This document shows positions 23,330-34,938 of a stretch of DNA of 64,000 nucleotides, piece after piece (position 1 is the first letter of the stretch; the number at the start of each line of letters is the position of its first letter). The stretch lies in the NCBI GenBank assembly GCA_007570785.1, contig ML662449.1:15943922-16007921 (forward strand), in the 5' to 3' direction. The notes below the pieces were generated by a model. The model had not been told where the DNA came from and ran no database searches. It saw only the letters and a list, made by a program, of their open reading frames with translations. This DNA is from Antilocapra americana. Lineage: Eukaryota > Chordata > Mammalia > Artiodactyla > Antilocapridae. The position numbers and the translations under genes are program-made.

Positions 23330-23470
23330 TGGATCAGACCATAAATATCATCTAGTCTCAGTCTAGAGAGGTTCGGTCACTTGTTCAAGGCTACACACTG
23401 TAGTTGGTGGCACACAGATCTCATAACTACAAGGACAGAATATTATTTCTTTACATCAGACACTGAAAAC
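23330..23470 (-). mobile_element. MIR-like fragment, antisense
   Basis: gagaggttcggtcacttgtt, then caaggctacacactgtag and ttggtggcacacagatct, resemble antisense MIR (GAGAGGTTAAGTGACTTG...AAGGTCACACAGC). Diverged. Confidence 0.55.
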
Positions 23471-23945
23471 TGTGACAGCAATACAAAAGGAGGCTGAGGC
23501 CCCTGATTCGGAGGAGGTAAATGGGAGTTTCTCTTTTTCATTCATTGTTTCTTTCCTTCACTTTAGTGTGGACGTTATTTTTCTTTCATGTAATTGTGTT
23601 ACAGTTACAAGTACATTTCTTTTTGTTTTGTGAAATTTGTTTATCACCTAGGTGACTTTATAAAGTATCTCTTTATTATAAATTTTCTTTTACCAAAAAT
23701 TTGTATAAAAATGTATAGTATATATGAAAAAGTAAAATTTATAAATAACAGTGAATCAGTATGGTGTCAAATGTATTTCAAATTTTGTACTTAGCCTATT
23801 GACATTTTCTTTAAGACTTCGTGTCATCATTTTCCAAGACAGGTATGTTAGTAAATGTGTTTTGTGTCATGAATTCCTTATGTCACTAATTTATTTCAGT
23901 GAATTAATAAAATAAGTAAATATATAAATGTGTAAATGAATATGT
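23471..23945. other. Unassigned sequence
   Basis: No gene or repeat recognised. It is followed directly by the target duplication of the next SINE. Confidence 0.45.
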
Positions 23946-24176
23946 AAAATAGCATATGTGCTCAGTTGTGTCCAAATCTATGTGACCCTATGGACTGTAG
24001 TTTGCCAAGCTACCCTGTCCATAGGATTCTCCAGGCAAAAATGCTGGAATGGATTGCCATTTCCTTCTCCAGGGGATCTTCCCAATCCAGGGACTGAAGC
24101 CATGTCTTGTGTCTCCTGCATTGGTAGATGGGTTTTTCACAACTAGTGCCACCTAGGAAGCCTAAAATAGCATATG
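23946..24176 (-). mobile_element. Bov-tA SINE, antisense, with 13-base target-site duplication
   Basis: The SINE body lies at about 23959-24163 (tgctcagttgtgtccaaatc ... gccacctaggaagcct). The 13-base repeat aaaatagcatatg flanks it at 23946-23958 and 24164-24176, without mismatch. The perfect duplication implies a fairly recent insertion, and fixes both ends. Confidence 0.95.
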
Positions 24177-24915
24177 GATACTTTTTAATATAAATATATG
24201 TACTTTACAATATATATTTTTATGTATTCCATTTTATGCATCTAGAGGGACTCACACATTACTACAATTTCCTATAGGGTGCACATAGCATCTAAGAATC
24301 ATTTTGCAATATGAAATAAACATATCACTATAAATTAGTATATATATAGGTTTAGACATCATTCACCTGAAGCATGATCCCTGTTCTTCACTTTAGTAAA
24401 CCAGAATGTTTTTATATTGTCTAAAGCTATAATTACAAATTGTATTACTGCTATACAAATACATATGTATAAATTGAACTTATTTCAAAAAGATAAATAA
24501 AATGACCTTCATATAAATAGAATTTAAAATTTTGAGTTACATTAAAATAGAGGCAAAACACATTACATAATTTTAAATAATTTAGAGAAAATAGGTATGT
24601 CACTTTAAGAAATTAATATTTTGATTGGTTTAGTTTATATTTTTATTAAACATATCTAGTTCTATATTCTTTGAGTAAATCATCCTTTAACTTTTAATTT
24701 TTTTGAGCATTGAGAATTTGTATAAAGATTATTAGGTAAACAGCAAATTTATAAATATAACAAGAAAAAGTAAAAACAAAAGGAAATGTGTAAACTTTAG
24801 AGAGGTTGTCTGCATAAATTTTCAAAACTTGAGACAATGAAATGGATCATAATATTGTAGGGCATGGCCCACTTAAAATTTGCAATCAGGACTTAATAAA
24901 TTCTTTATTAATGGG
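24177..24915. other. Unassigned very AT-rich sequence
   Basis: No gene or repeat family recognised. Confidence 0.45.
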
Positions 24916-26312
24916 TATCACAATAAACTGTGGAAAATTATGAAAAAGATGGGAATACGAGACAATCTGACCTGACTCTTGAGAAACCTGTATGCCGGTC
25001 AGAAAGCAACAGTTAGAACTGGACATGGAACAACAAGAATGGTTCCAAATAGGGAAAGGAGTACATGAAGGCTGTATATTGTCACCCTGCTTATTTAACT
25101 TATATGCAGAATACATCATGAGAAATGCTGGGCTGGAGAAAGCACAGGCTGGAATCAAGAGTGCTGGGAGAAACATCCATAACCTCAGATATACAGATGA
25201 CACCACCCTTATAGCAGAAAGTGAGAAGAACTAAAGAGCCTCTTGATGAAAGTGAAAGAGGAGAGTGAAAAAGTTGGCCTAAAGATCAATATTCAGAAAA
25301 CTAAGATTATGAGGCCCGGTCACATCAGTTCAGTTCAGTTCAGTTGCTCATGGAGTCAACTTTTTATGACCCCATGAATCTCAGCACGCCAGGCCTCCCT
25401 GTCCATCATGAACTCCCAGTGTTTACCCAAACACATGTTCATCGAGTCAGTGATGCTACCAGCCATCTCATCCTCTGTCGTCCCCTTCTCGTCCTGCCCC
25501 CAATCCTTCTCAGCATTAGGGTCTTTTCCAATGAGTCAACTCCTTGCATGAGGTAGACAAAGTATTGGAGTTTCAGCTTCAACATCAGTCCTTCTAATGA
25601 ACACCCAGGACTGATCTCTTTTAGGATAGACTGGTTGGATCTTCTTGCAGTCCAAAGGACTCTCAAGAGTCGTGTCAATTCATGGCAAATAGATGGGGAA
25701 ACAGTGGGAACAGTGGCTGACTTTATTTTTCTGGGCTCCAAAATCGCTGCAGATTGCAATTGCAGCCATGAAATTTAAAGATGCTTACTCCTTGGAAGGG
25801 AAGTTATGACCAACCTAAATAGCATATTAAAGAGCAGAGACATTACTTTACCAACAAAGGTCCATCTAGCCAAGACTATGGTTTTTCCAGTAGTAATGTA
25901 TGAGTTGGACTATAAAGAAAGCTGTGTGCTAAAGAATTGATGCTTTTGAACTGTGGTTTGGAGAAGACTCTTGAGAGTCCCTTGAACTTCAAGGAGATCC
26001 AACAAGTCCATCCTAAAGGAGATCAGTTCTGGGTGTTCATTGGAAGGACTGATGTTGAAGCTGAAACTCCAATACTTTGGCCATCTGATGCGAAGAGCTG
26101 ACTCATTTGAAAAGAACCTGATGCTGGGAAAGATTGAGGGCAGGAGGAGAAGGGGCTGAAAAAGGATTAGATGGTTGGATGGCATTACTGACTCAATTGA
26201 CACAGGTTTGGGTAGACTCCAGGAGTTGGTGATGGACAGGGAATCCTGGTGTGCTGCCGTTCATGGGGTTGCAAAAAGTTGACATGACTGTGCGACTGAA
26301 CTGAGCTGAATT
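24916..26312 (+). mobile_element. BovB, sense, 5'-truncated, carrying an inverted BovB insert
   Basis: It starts at atcacaataaactgtgga (within the RT) and ends at the natural 3' end ...gcgactgaactgagctgaa. RT box reads YTDD (TDDTTL, about 25190-25205) instead of YADD. It is interrupted at 25326-25671 by a BovB 3' fragment in opposite orientation, after which the sense copy resumes at the expected base (caattcatggcaaatagatg). Without the insert the two parts form one copy of about 1.05 kb. Confidence 0.93.
25326..25671 (-). mobile_element. BovB 3' end nested in another BovB, antisense
   Basis: It begins with CAGTT repeats (25326-25345), followed by about 325 bases of inverted BovB 3' sequence up to ggactctcaagagtc. 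It is short (about 346 bp), typical of a heavily 5'-truncated insertion. The host copy shows no obvious missing bases at the site. Confidence 0.92.
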
Positions 26313-26439
26313 ACTTAATTACTGATTGAAACAGTGAAACCAAGAAAAAAATATTCTCATGAAATCCACAGCATGAATAGGTTATATAGCTTTATAACAT
26401 TATATCATTTACTAGTTGAAGATATAATTACCCACAGAA

Positions 26440-26640
26440 ACATTGGAAATGTGTGTGTTTCTATTTGCATGTATTTTCTTGTGCAAGCATAAAATGTCTC
26501 TGGAAGGACATTTGGGGAAACTCTAACTCTGGTTATCTCTGGGAAGGGACGTATAGGCTGGGTTGAGCAAGATACTTTCTCTACTCTTTGAACATTATGC
26601 ATATGTTACCTATTAAAAATTGTTTTTAATTCAAACATCT
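26440..26640 (+). mobile_element. Old L1M 3' UTR fragment
   Basis: gtctctggaaggacatttgg, then ggttatctctgggaaggga, gggttgagcaagatacttt and catatgttacctattaaaaa follow the order of the L1MB-L1MD type 3' end. A degraded A tail follows. Confidence 0.7.
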
Positions 26641-26990
26641 TTAGAGATCTTGGTTAAAAGTAGGGAAATTCTTTCACAGCTCACATTAGTCAGTTCCTTT
26701 CTCTTTTCAATAATAAAACAGAAAAGATATTATAGCCAATACTTCTATAGAGTATTGAACAAATAACTGAATATCATTCACCTAGCATAGGATAACATAA
26801 AGGATAAGGCACAAATCAGACTGGCATGTAGGGTGTTAACTAAGAGAGGTGGAGGGGAATGTATGAGATCTTTCAAGGCAGAGGAATCAAGACAAAAGGA
26901 GGCTCACTATAGCTGGAGTTTAGTTTAAAATGGATAAACTGGAAATGAACAAAAGTCCTAGATCACGTAGGGCTTTGCCTTCCATTGCTT

Positions 26991-28010
26991 CAGTTCAGTT
27001 CAGTTCAGTTCAGTTCAGTTGCTCAGTCATTTCTGACTTTTTGTGAACCCATGGATTGTAGCACACCAGGCTTCCCTGTCCATCACCAACTCCCGGAGCT
27101 TGCTCAAACTCATGTCCTTTGAGTTAATGATGCCATCCAATAATCTCATCCTGTGCCATCCCCTTCCTCCTCCTCCTTTTTTCAATCTTTCCCAGCATCA
27201 GGCTCTTTTCTATTGAATCAGCTCTTCACATCAGGTAGCCAAAGCATTGGAGCTTCACTTTCAGCATCAGTCCTTCCAATGAATGTTCAAGACCGATTTC
27301 CTTTAGAAGTGACTAGTTTGATTTCCTTGCAGTCCACGGGACTCTCAAGAGTCTTCTCCAACACCACAGTTCAAAAGCATCAGTTCTTTGGTACTTGGCT
27401 TTCTTTATAGTCCAACTCTCACATCCATACATGACTACTGGAAAAACCATAGCCTTGACTAGATAAACCTTTGTTGGCAAAGTAATGTCTCTGCTTTTTA
27501 GTATGCTGTCTAGGTTGATCATAACATTTCTTCCAGGAAGCCAGTGTCTAAATTTCATGGCTGCAGTCAACATCTGCAGTGATTTTGGAACCCCCCAAAA
27601 TAAAGTCTCTCATTGTTTCCATTTTTTTCCCATATATTTGCCATGAAGTGATGGGACTGGATTCCATGATCTTAAGTTTTCTGAATGTTGAGTTTTAAGC
27701 CAACTTTTTCACTCTCCTCTTTTACTTTCATCAAGAGGCTCTTTAGTTCTGCTTTGCTTTCTGCCATAAAGGTGGTGTCATCTGCGTATCTGAGGTTATT
27801 GATATATCTCCTAGCACTCTCTATTACAGCCTGTACATCATCTAGCCCAGCATTTCTCATGATGTACTCTGCATATAAGTTAAATAAGCAGGGTGACAAT
27901 ATACGGCCTTGAAGTACTCCTTTCCTGATTTGGAACCAGTCTGTTGTTCCATGCCCAGTTCTAACTGTTGCTTCTTGACCTGCATACAGATTTCTCAGGA
28001 GGCAGGTCAG
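26991..28010 (-). mobile_element. BovB 3' part of an inverted (twin-primed-like) copy, antisense
   Basis: Six CAGTT units (26991-27020) begin the 3' end. About 1 kb follows, back to the RT region at ctgcatacagatttctcagg. Antisense frames are largely open (27672-28073, 133 codons, retaining YADDTTFMAE; 27313-27573 retaining CESWTIKK). At 28010/28011 it switches directly to sense-orientation BovB. Confidence 0.93.
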
Positions 28011-28425
28011 GGACACTTCATGCAAAGATGAGCATGGTAAAGGACAGAAAAAGTATGGACCTAACAGAAGCAAAAGTTATTAAGAAGAGGTGGCAAGAAT
28101 ACACAGAAGAACTATACAAAAAAGATCTTCATGACCCAGATAATCACGATGGTGTGATCACTCACTTAGAGCCAGATATCCTGGAATGTGAAGTCAAGTG
28201 GGCCTTAGGAAGCATCACTACGAACAAAGCTAGTGGGGATGATGGAATTCCAGTTGAGCTATTTCAAATCCTCAAAGATGATGCTATGAAAGTGCTTCAC
28301 TCAATATGCCAGAAAATTTGTAAAACACAGCAATGGCCACAAGACTGGAAAAGGTCAATTTTCATTCCAATCCCAAAGAAAAGCAATGCCAAAGAATGTT
28401 CAAACTACTGCACAATTACTTTATT
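28011..28425 (+). mobile_element. Inverted 5' segment of the same BovB
   Basis: Sense-strand BovB from cacttcatgcaaagatgagc (linker before RT) to ttcaaactactgcacaatta. It is open for 156 codons (27968-28438), which read through MDLTEAKVIKKRWQEYTEEL and NKASGDDGIPVELFQ. The piece lies upstream of the adjoining antisense part in element coordinates, with a gap of a few hundred bases between them. This is the layout left by twin priming. Confidence 0.88.
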
Positions 28426-28637
28426 TAGTAGAGTTTAAATTTATCCAGAGGGCTTTGGGGAACCAATGACAAATTTTTAGCAGGCACGTTACTGTAATTA
28501 GATTTGTGTTTTAGAATAATCATTTTGCTACAAGGTGGAGAATAGATTGGAAGGATAGAATAAAGCCAGATATAGTTAGGAGGATGCTAGAATTGTTAGA
28601 GTCAAAATGATTATGGCCTAAATTAAGGAGGTTGCAG

Positions 28638-28886
28638 TAGGGACCTAGTGTGCTTGCATAGATGCTAATTCATTTTAGTCAAGTCTGACTGTTTGCAGCC
28701 CTATGGATTATAGCCTGCCAGGCTCCTCTGTCTTGGCATTCTCCAGGCAAGAATACTGAAGTGGGTTGCCCTCTTCCAGTGTATTGCCTTCCCCACACAG
28801 AGATTGAACCTTTGTCTCCTGTGACTCCTGCATTGCAGGCTGATTCTTTACTGCTGAGCCACCAGGGTAGCCCCATAGGGACCTAG
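28638..28886 (-). mobile_element. Bov-tA SINE, antisense, with 11-base target-site duplication
   Basis: The SINE body is at about 28649-28875 (ttttagtcaagtctgactgt ... gagccaccagggtagcccc). tagggacctag occurs at 28638-28648 and again at 28876-28886. The insertion splits the old L1 tail. Confidence 0.94.
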
Positions 28887-28925
28887 ATAAATGTACAAAT
28901 TTGCTTATTGATTAATTTCCTTTTA

Positions 28926-29564
28926 GGTTGACACATTGGTAATGTATGGGCTTCCTACAGCCCAGGGTTCCCAGATTCATGAAATAAAAATATAAAATGC
29001 TCAGCCAAATGTGAATTTTAGATAAAGACACAATAATTTATAATATAAATATGCCCATGTAAATTTGGGATATTTCTCTAAAGAATTGTTCCTCTTCTAT
29101 CTGAAATTCAAATTTAAACAAGTGTTCTGCACTTAATCTGACAACTACATTGTGGAACAGTATTAGATATAAAGCATGCATTTCTGCAATATTCAGGACC
29201 TCCTCTAATTTCTAATGCATATACAGGTTTACATTTCAAGTAGTACAATTCATAATTTTAAGTCAAGGATACCAGAAAAAGCAAATCTAAGACCAGAAAA
29301 GATTGGAGAAAAGCCAACTGTGTGAAAATAAAATAGATTTGAATAAAAAATTCAAGGAACTTATTTTTATTGTTATAATGCCCCTGGGTACCTTCCAGAT
29401 TTTCATACAGGAAACCAAAGTATTGTCAACATATATGTGATAATCAATTTGCCGATTTCAGGGTTTTCTTTTCTCTTCCTTGCTGATTTTTGTTTTTACG
29501 TTGTGGAGAAGAGTTGTTACTCAGAATTAATATCTGAGAAAATACTAGCCTAAAACTTGGCATG
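28926..29564. other. Unassigned sequence
   Basis: No gene or repeat family recognised. Confidence 0.45.
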
Positions 29565-29725
29565 TGTAAACTCATTTAATTTTTAAAACATATGAGGTAG
29601 ATATTAATGTTATCCTAACTCTAAGATATCTACTTATTAAATAAGACCCCAAAAGTTAAACATTTACCTGAAATCACATAGCTAGACCCAAATTAGCCAG
29701 TGCTTGAATTTAGATAATTTTGATT
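29565..29725 (-). mobile_element. MIR SINE, antisense
   Basis: taaaacatatgaggtagata, then ttatccta, tgaaatcacatagctaga and agccagtgcttgaatttaga follow antisense MIR order. Confidence 0.65.
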
Positions 29726-29863
29726 ATGACACAATACTAATTCCCTTGTAGAGACTCTCATCTACAACTTTCCTCGTGGTTTTTTGGGGAGGTAAATAGG
29801 ATTTTATAAGCTGGCAAGTCTTGATAATTTTCTCTGATGCTTCCTGGGAAGCCCCCAGGAAGT

Positions 29864-30072
29864 TGGGGCTTCCCTGGTGGCTCAGATGGTAAAGAATCTG
29901 CCTGCAATGCAGGAGACCCAGGTTCAATTCCTTGGTCAGGAAGACCCTCTGGAGAAGATAACAACAACCCACTCCAGTATACTTACCTGGATAATTCCAT
30001 GTACGGAGGAAGCTAGCAAGCTATAGTCCAAGGGGTTACAAAGAGTTGGACTTGACTGAGCAACTTTCACTA
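29864..30072 (+). mobile_element. Bov-tA SINE, sense
   Basis: A well-preserved head (ggggcttccctggtggctca), box B region ggttcaattcc, and tail gacttgactgagcaactttc. A second short inverted head-like patch (ctgggaagccccca) lies just upstream at 29845-29860. Confidence 0.94.
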
Positions 30073-30110
30073 CTCACTTCTATCCTAGCTAGGTTGCTGT
30101 GTCTGAACAT

Positions 30111-30143
30111 TTAATATATATATATATATATATGTATATATAT
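30111..30143. repeat. (TA)n microsatellite
   Basis: Around 15 TA units with one TG interruption. Confidence 0.9.
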
Positions 30144-33129
30144 CGAACATAAACATTGTCTTGGTAAAAATAAGATGTATTTACTCTTTGTTTATGTTCA
30201 GAGACAAATGAGACTAATCAGTGATGTTTCCAAAACTTCATTTATATTTTTAATCTACTGGGAAAGGACTTGTTTCAAATTATTTAGACACTCAAAAAGT
30301 ATTTTGATGCTTTAGTGTTCTCTTAATATCCATTATAGTACCACCTCAGTTGTTCTCCTTAGACTTTTCTCTTAAAAGACCCAGGTTTCCTCCTAATTGT
30401 GCTACATTTAAAATAATTAGATTCAAGTGGATATGTTTCTATGACATTAGCTAAGAGACAAGGAGTTAATTTTGTTCATTGTTAATTATTTCATATCTTT
30501 CATGTCTTGCAATAGATATTTTTACTGAAACATTTCTTTAAACATTATTAAAATCAGGTTTATATTTGGAATCACTTAGATTCTAATATGAAGGAATGCT
30601 TAATTTTGTTGATTTATTAAACCTACCACAATAATTTATCCATTTTAAAGATTGGGTAACATTTTAAAGGAAAATTAACACAGAAAAAAGCCCCCAAACC
30701 ATATATACATATGTGTGAACCTGTGCACGTATGTACATGCTTCTATTCATATGCATTCTACATTTACCTTTAGCACTTCAGCAGGGAAGTAATCTCCACA
30801 GCTGCTTGATTCAGTAGATTTTGTTTATGCTACTCTTATGGTTTTCATCATTTTTGGAGCTTTTATTCAAGTTATTTATACATATTTCTTGTCTCCCCTA
30901 AGATTTACATCTTTTAATTCATCTTTTTTCCTCCCACAGTGCCTACATACAGCTTTGCATACTGTAAGCACTTGCTAAGTATTTGTGAAATGAATGACAG
31001 AAAAAAGGAAAATTTAGTTTATTTGACCCCTCTGTCTATAAATGCAGTAAATTAAAATGCAGTAAATCTAGTCCCTATAAAAGCTTTACCCCAGACCTTT
31101 GCTTTCTTTTATTTCTTACTGATGTATTTTATTTATCAATCCTTAAATTATTTTTCTCAATAAGTACCATCTTCTATTGCAGATGTGAGGTTAGACACGG
31201 GATTTAAGATGAACATAGTATATACTTGAGATTTGTTATCTTGCTTTTTTGGGGGTGGGGAGGTGGGTTGTGAAGAATCCCAGAAACAAGTCTTAATCTA
31301 GAACGGTGAGAACTGAAGGGAAACAATGGAACTATTCTACTAGGAATTCCTTTGGCTATTATGTATTAAAAAAATATATATTTTCATATATATTGGATTT
31401 GGAGCAAATTTCAAGGGCAAGCATCAGTGTGGGCACACTAAATTGAAGTCAGTTAAGCTTGCATTTGGTAAAGGTTTCTCCAGATAGACTCCTTTCTTAT
31501 GATGAGTACCAACGCAGTTGGCTGAGCACACCACTCTGTTTGCAAAGTACAGATAAGTAGAAAAAAAAAAAAAAGCTGATCTCTATCAGCGTAGAGTTAA
31601 ACAATATAGAGAAGAGTCATGTTTCAATATACCCCTTGTGGGATCACCCATGTCAATCCTTAACTTTTTGGTTTCTAGACCACTACTCCAACTAAATAAA
31701 CTTGTATCAATCATCTTTCCATCCTTTCCACACCTATATCTCCAAAAGAAATATCCTATAAATAGATGCATTAAGAGTAAAGAGATTTAAAAGTCTATTT
31801 ACATTATTTTGAAGTAATAATAAATTATAAACATCATTTCTTTCTTCAATAATAACACTAAGCCTCTAGAAATGTGAGAGATATTAATAAACTTCTGTTG
31901 TTTAAGACAAAAAAGAATAAATGAAACTATGACCTTCCTTTAACAAAAAAATTGAAATGCTTATGAGTTAAAAGAATGGTATACAATATAATGATATACT
32001 ACAGTAACAGTTATTTATAAAAGCTTGACTTTCATTAAAATTTTTGAAATGTGTAGTCTGTTTGTCTTAAAAAGAATTTTACAAAGATTGTGGCATACAA
32101 AAAATGCAAACGTAGCTGCTTCTCCTTGCACTGAAGCTAGAAAAAAAATTGATTTTCTTATCTTTTATTAACAATCTTGGTTAAACTATACTTGTGTTTG
32201 GATTGTCAGCAAAACGAGGAAGCCTCACAATTGAACTTACTCCTTGCCAGGTAAAATACAGCATGGCTTCTGTCAAAAGTCATAGGAATAAGAGTCATCT
32301 GACTAGAAGGCTGGGATCAACTTGATCAAAATGACCTTTTAATACTTGAATGTTTAAAATTCTCAAGACACAGTTTGTCCTGATAAAAAAGGAAGAGAGT
32401 CACTTTGGTGTCCAAGCAAAAATATCATTGGTGAGTGATTTAAAATGTACCTTATAGGGTAAGCATGACACAGAAAATTCCTTTCTTGCCACTGAGAATG
32501 TAAAAGTATTATCTTTTGATGCCCCTTGAATATCATTAAATTATTAAGAGACAAGGAAATTCTTACCACTGGATAATCTGTGTGGTAAACTCAACTTTTT
32601 GAAACATTCAAAAGAAACTGAATTGCCTATTTATATTAAATATTTGTTATTTTTCCTCTTTCTCAAAAAGATATAAGTAGCTAAGGAATATCAAAACAAA
32701 GTGGATATTTCTTTCACAAATAACTACTCTAACTGTTGGAAATCAAGGCATGTCAAGTCAAATTTTAGCACATAGATTCATGGGAAAATTTAAAAGTTTA
32801 GAATTTCCTAAATTTAGAGGCACTTCCCATTCATAGAGCTGACCTGGGGATATAGTTTCTCTATTCTTTTCAGCCACTTAATCAGATTAAAATATAACAT
32901 GAATCCAGTTCTTTATAGGTAATTTAACTTCTTACTCTTTTAAAAACCACATGTTTCTTTGCAAGGGTGGGATAACGTTGCAGAGTAGAGATACAATTGA
33001 CCACTACTGGTTAAAAAAAAAAAAAAGATCCTACTAATGACAGTTTATCCATAATACATGTTTTTACAAAAGCAAAAAACTTACTTTGGAGTTGTATATG
33101 TGTAAGATTTTGGACTTCACCTCTCTCTG
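30144..33129. other. SINE-poor, mostly unassigned 3-kb stretch
   Basis: No Bov-tA or BovB. The segment 30935-31010 (acagtgcctacatacagctt, gtaagcacttgctaagtatt, gtgaaatgaatgac) resembles an L2 or MIR tail in sense orientation. A-runs lie at 31559-31574 and 33014-33026. Open frames at 31586-31771 and 32363-32569 are short, antisense and unrecognised. Confidence 0.45.
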
Positions 33130-33240
33130 CCATCTCAGTCAACTGAGATCCTGACTCTTTTGTACCCTGATTCTCTCACTGACTGAGATCTTGAGCAAGT
33201 TACTAATATTATGTCTTAGCTTTCACTTCTATAAAATGTT
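33130..33240 (+). mobile_element. MIR SINE core
   Basis: ctgattctctcactgactga, then gatcttgagcaagttactaa and agctttcacttctataaaat follow the MIR core order. Confidence 0.65.
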
Positions 33241-33247
33241 CTTTTTT

Positions 33248-33276
33248 GTAATATATATATATATATATATATATTA
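33248..33276. repeat. (TA)n microsatellite
   Basis: An uninterrupted run of about 13 AT units. Confidence 0.9.
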
Positions 33277-33520
33277 AGGAAATATCCACAATCATTTTTT
33301 TCTTAAATAACATTTACCTATTGATAAAAATGTTATAATAAAAGCATTTTTGATGTTAACATAAAAAATAAACAACATAGTATTTATTGAACAACTGTTA
33401 TATACTGTCTTTACATGCGTCACCTGATTTTAATTGGTAGTTTTATATATACATTTTTAATATTAATTTCCTCTTTAACACTTTATTTTTTCAGTGTCCA
33501 TTTGGACAACAGAAAACTAT

Positions 33521-34010
33521 TGCTTCAGAGCGCCTCACTTACTTAATATTCACTCAACTGTATAGATCCAGGGATTTTTATAAAGTATCTACAGTGAGTG
33601 AACTTTTGGGAATTTCTAGACAAGGAGGCATTCACCCTTGGTTCTTCTGCCATCCTCTAGGGTTATTCAAAGGATGAAGATCACCATAATGAACACGCAG
33701 GTCACCACCATTGTTGCCACTGTCAACGGAACGGTGCTGCCATATCAGTAAGCAAAAGATGTTGCAGCCATCAAGCCATCGCAGTACAACTGCCCCCTCC
33801 AGTGAGCCCTGAAGGAACACACGATAGAACAGACTCTCATTACCTAGAAGTCGTCTAGATCTGCAACTATGCTCTACGGTGAGCCCTGAAAACTCAGGAT
33901 ATGGAAACACAGGATACTGGTCCCAGATAGTTGAGGTGCAGATCAAAGGAATGATTTCAATGAGCCCAGACTCTTGCATATTCCTATGCATACAAATGAA
34001 CTGAATTCTT
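33521..34010. other. Unassigned GC-richer block with a 119-residue antisense open frame
   Basis: Composition rises to near-even G+C between long AT-rich flanks. The minus strand is open from 33991 to 33632 (begins MHRNMQESGLIEIIP). It contains an imperfect internal repeat: ttcagggctcaccgtagag and ttcagggctcactggaggg, about 90 bases apart on the minus strand. I recognise no domain, signal peptide or membrane helix. It could be an unrecognised ruminant repeat, a retrocopy piece or an L1 leader relative. Confidence 0.4.
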
Positions 34011-34654
34011 TTTACTTTGAGATATATGTTTTTTTTTAATTAATGGTAATCTTTTGATTTTCTGACATCTGGTTTTCATTGCAAAAGATCCTGTGGATTC
34101 TGGCTCCTCTCTTCTCTCTTTCTAGCAGTTCCTTAGTGCTATCTGAGAAGCTTCCTCTTTAAGTCCCCAGTTTTGTCCACCATATAAAGCATAATTCTCA
34201 ACTTTAAGGTTGTACATTGTTTTGAGTCAACATTATCTATCCTTGTTTTCAGTCAATGGTGGAAGAAGTATTCTGCAGAGCACACAAAGGAAATAATATT
34301 TATTTAAAAAGAGATTATCAATATTACTCAAAAATCTACACTGTGCTTCTCCCCTTTGTCTAATGCAGCATGTCTGAATTTCTGAGTCTAATTTTTCAAG
34401 CCCTACAAAACATAATTTATCAGAAATAAAATGATATAAAGAAAAATAAATGGAGAAAGGAGAGAAAATAAAGAAAAATGAATATGGATTGGAAGAGAAG
34501 AAAAGAAGATGAGAATTAGAGTGACAGAGAGAGAAAGAGAACAGCAAAATTGAATTTTTGTTTATCTTTAAGGTCTATATTTCGTTAAAGCTTTTCTGAA
34601 TAAATCACACATACATGTGATATAGTCTTTCCCTGGTTAATAAAAAATAATCTC
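34011..34654. other. Unassigned AT-rich sequence
   Basis: A purine-rich segment lies at 34435-34550 (aagaaaaa and gagagaaag units). Nothing coding is recognised. Confidence 0.45.
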
Positions 34655-34938
34655 AAATCCTCTTCAGTTCAGTCGCTCAGTAGTGTCCGACGTTTTGTGA
34701 TCCCATGAACTGCAGCATTGCCAGGCCTCCCTGTCTACCACCAACTCTAGAGTTTACTCAAACTCATGTCCATTGAGTCGATAATGCCATCCAACCATCA
34801 CATCCTCAGTCGTCCTCTTCTCCTCCCACCTTCAATTTTTCCCAGTCATTTGTCTTTTCAGATGAGTCAGTTCTTTGTACCAGGTGGCCAAATTGTTAAG
34901 AGTTTCAGCTTCAGTATCAGTCTTCAACAAATCCTCTT
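34655..34938 (-). mobile_element. Short BovB 3' end, antisense, with target-site duplication
   Basis: The insert of about 264 bases (cagttcagtcgctcagtagt ... cagtatcagtcttcaac) is bracketed by aaatcctctt at 34655-34664 and 34929-34938. The duplication shows this was an independent, heavily 5'-truncated insertion, not a remnant of a larger copy. Confidence 0.9.

Larger units (their letters stand above)
26740..28925 (+). mobile_element. Old L1MC-type 3' region split by BovB and a SINE
   Basis: Pieces at about 26810-26990, 28435-28648 and 28876-28925 read in order as a common old L1 3' region: a 'gatcacgtagggctttgcc' piece, a 'gagggctttggggaacc' piece, then 'ttgtgttttagaataatca' and 'taggaggatgctagaatt'. 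The BovB (26991-28425) and the antisense Bov-tA (28649-28875) interrupt it and are therefore younger. Confidence 0.6.

Noticed and set aside
26991..27020. Tandem CAGTT units as a candidate CRISPR or satellite array
   Set aside because: The same pentamer lies at the 3' end of several BovB copies (10281, 25326, 26991). It is the element's tail, and the units have no spacers.
33521..34010. Endogenous retrovirus LTR
   Set aside because: I see no TG...CA ends with short duplication, no primer-binding site and no gag, pol or env similarity nearby. It is left as unassigned.
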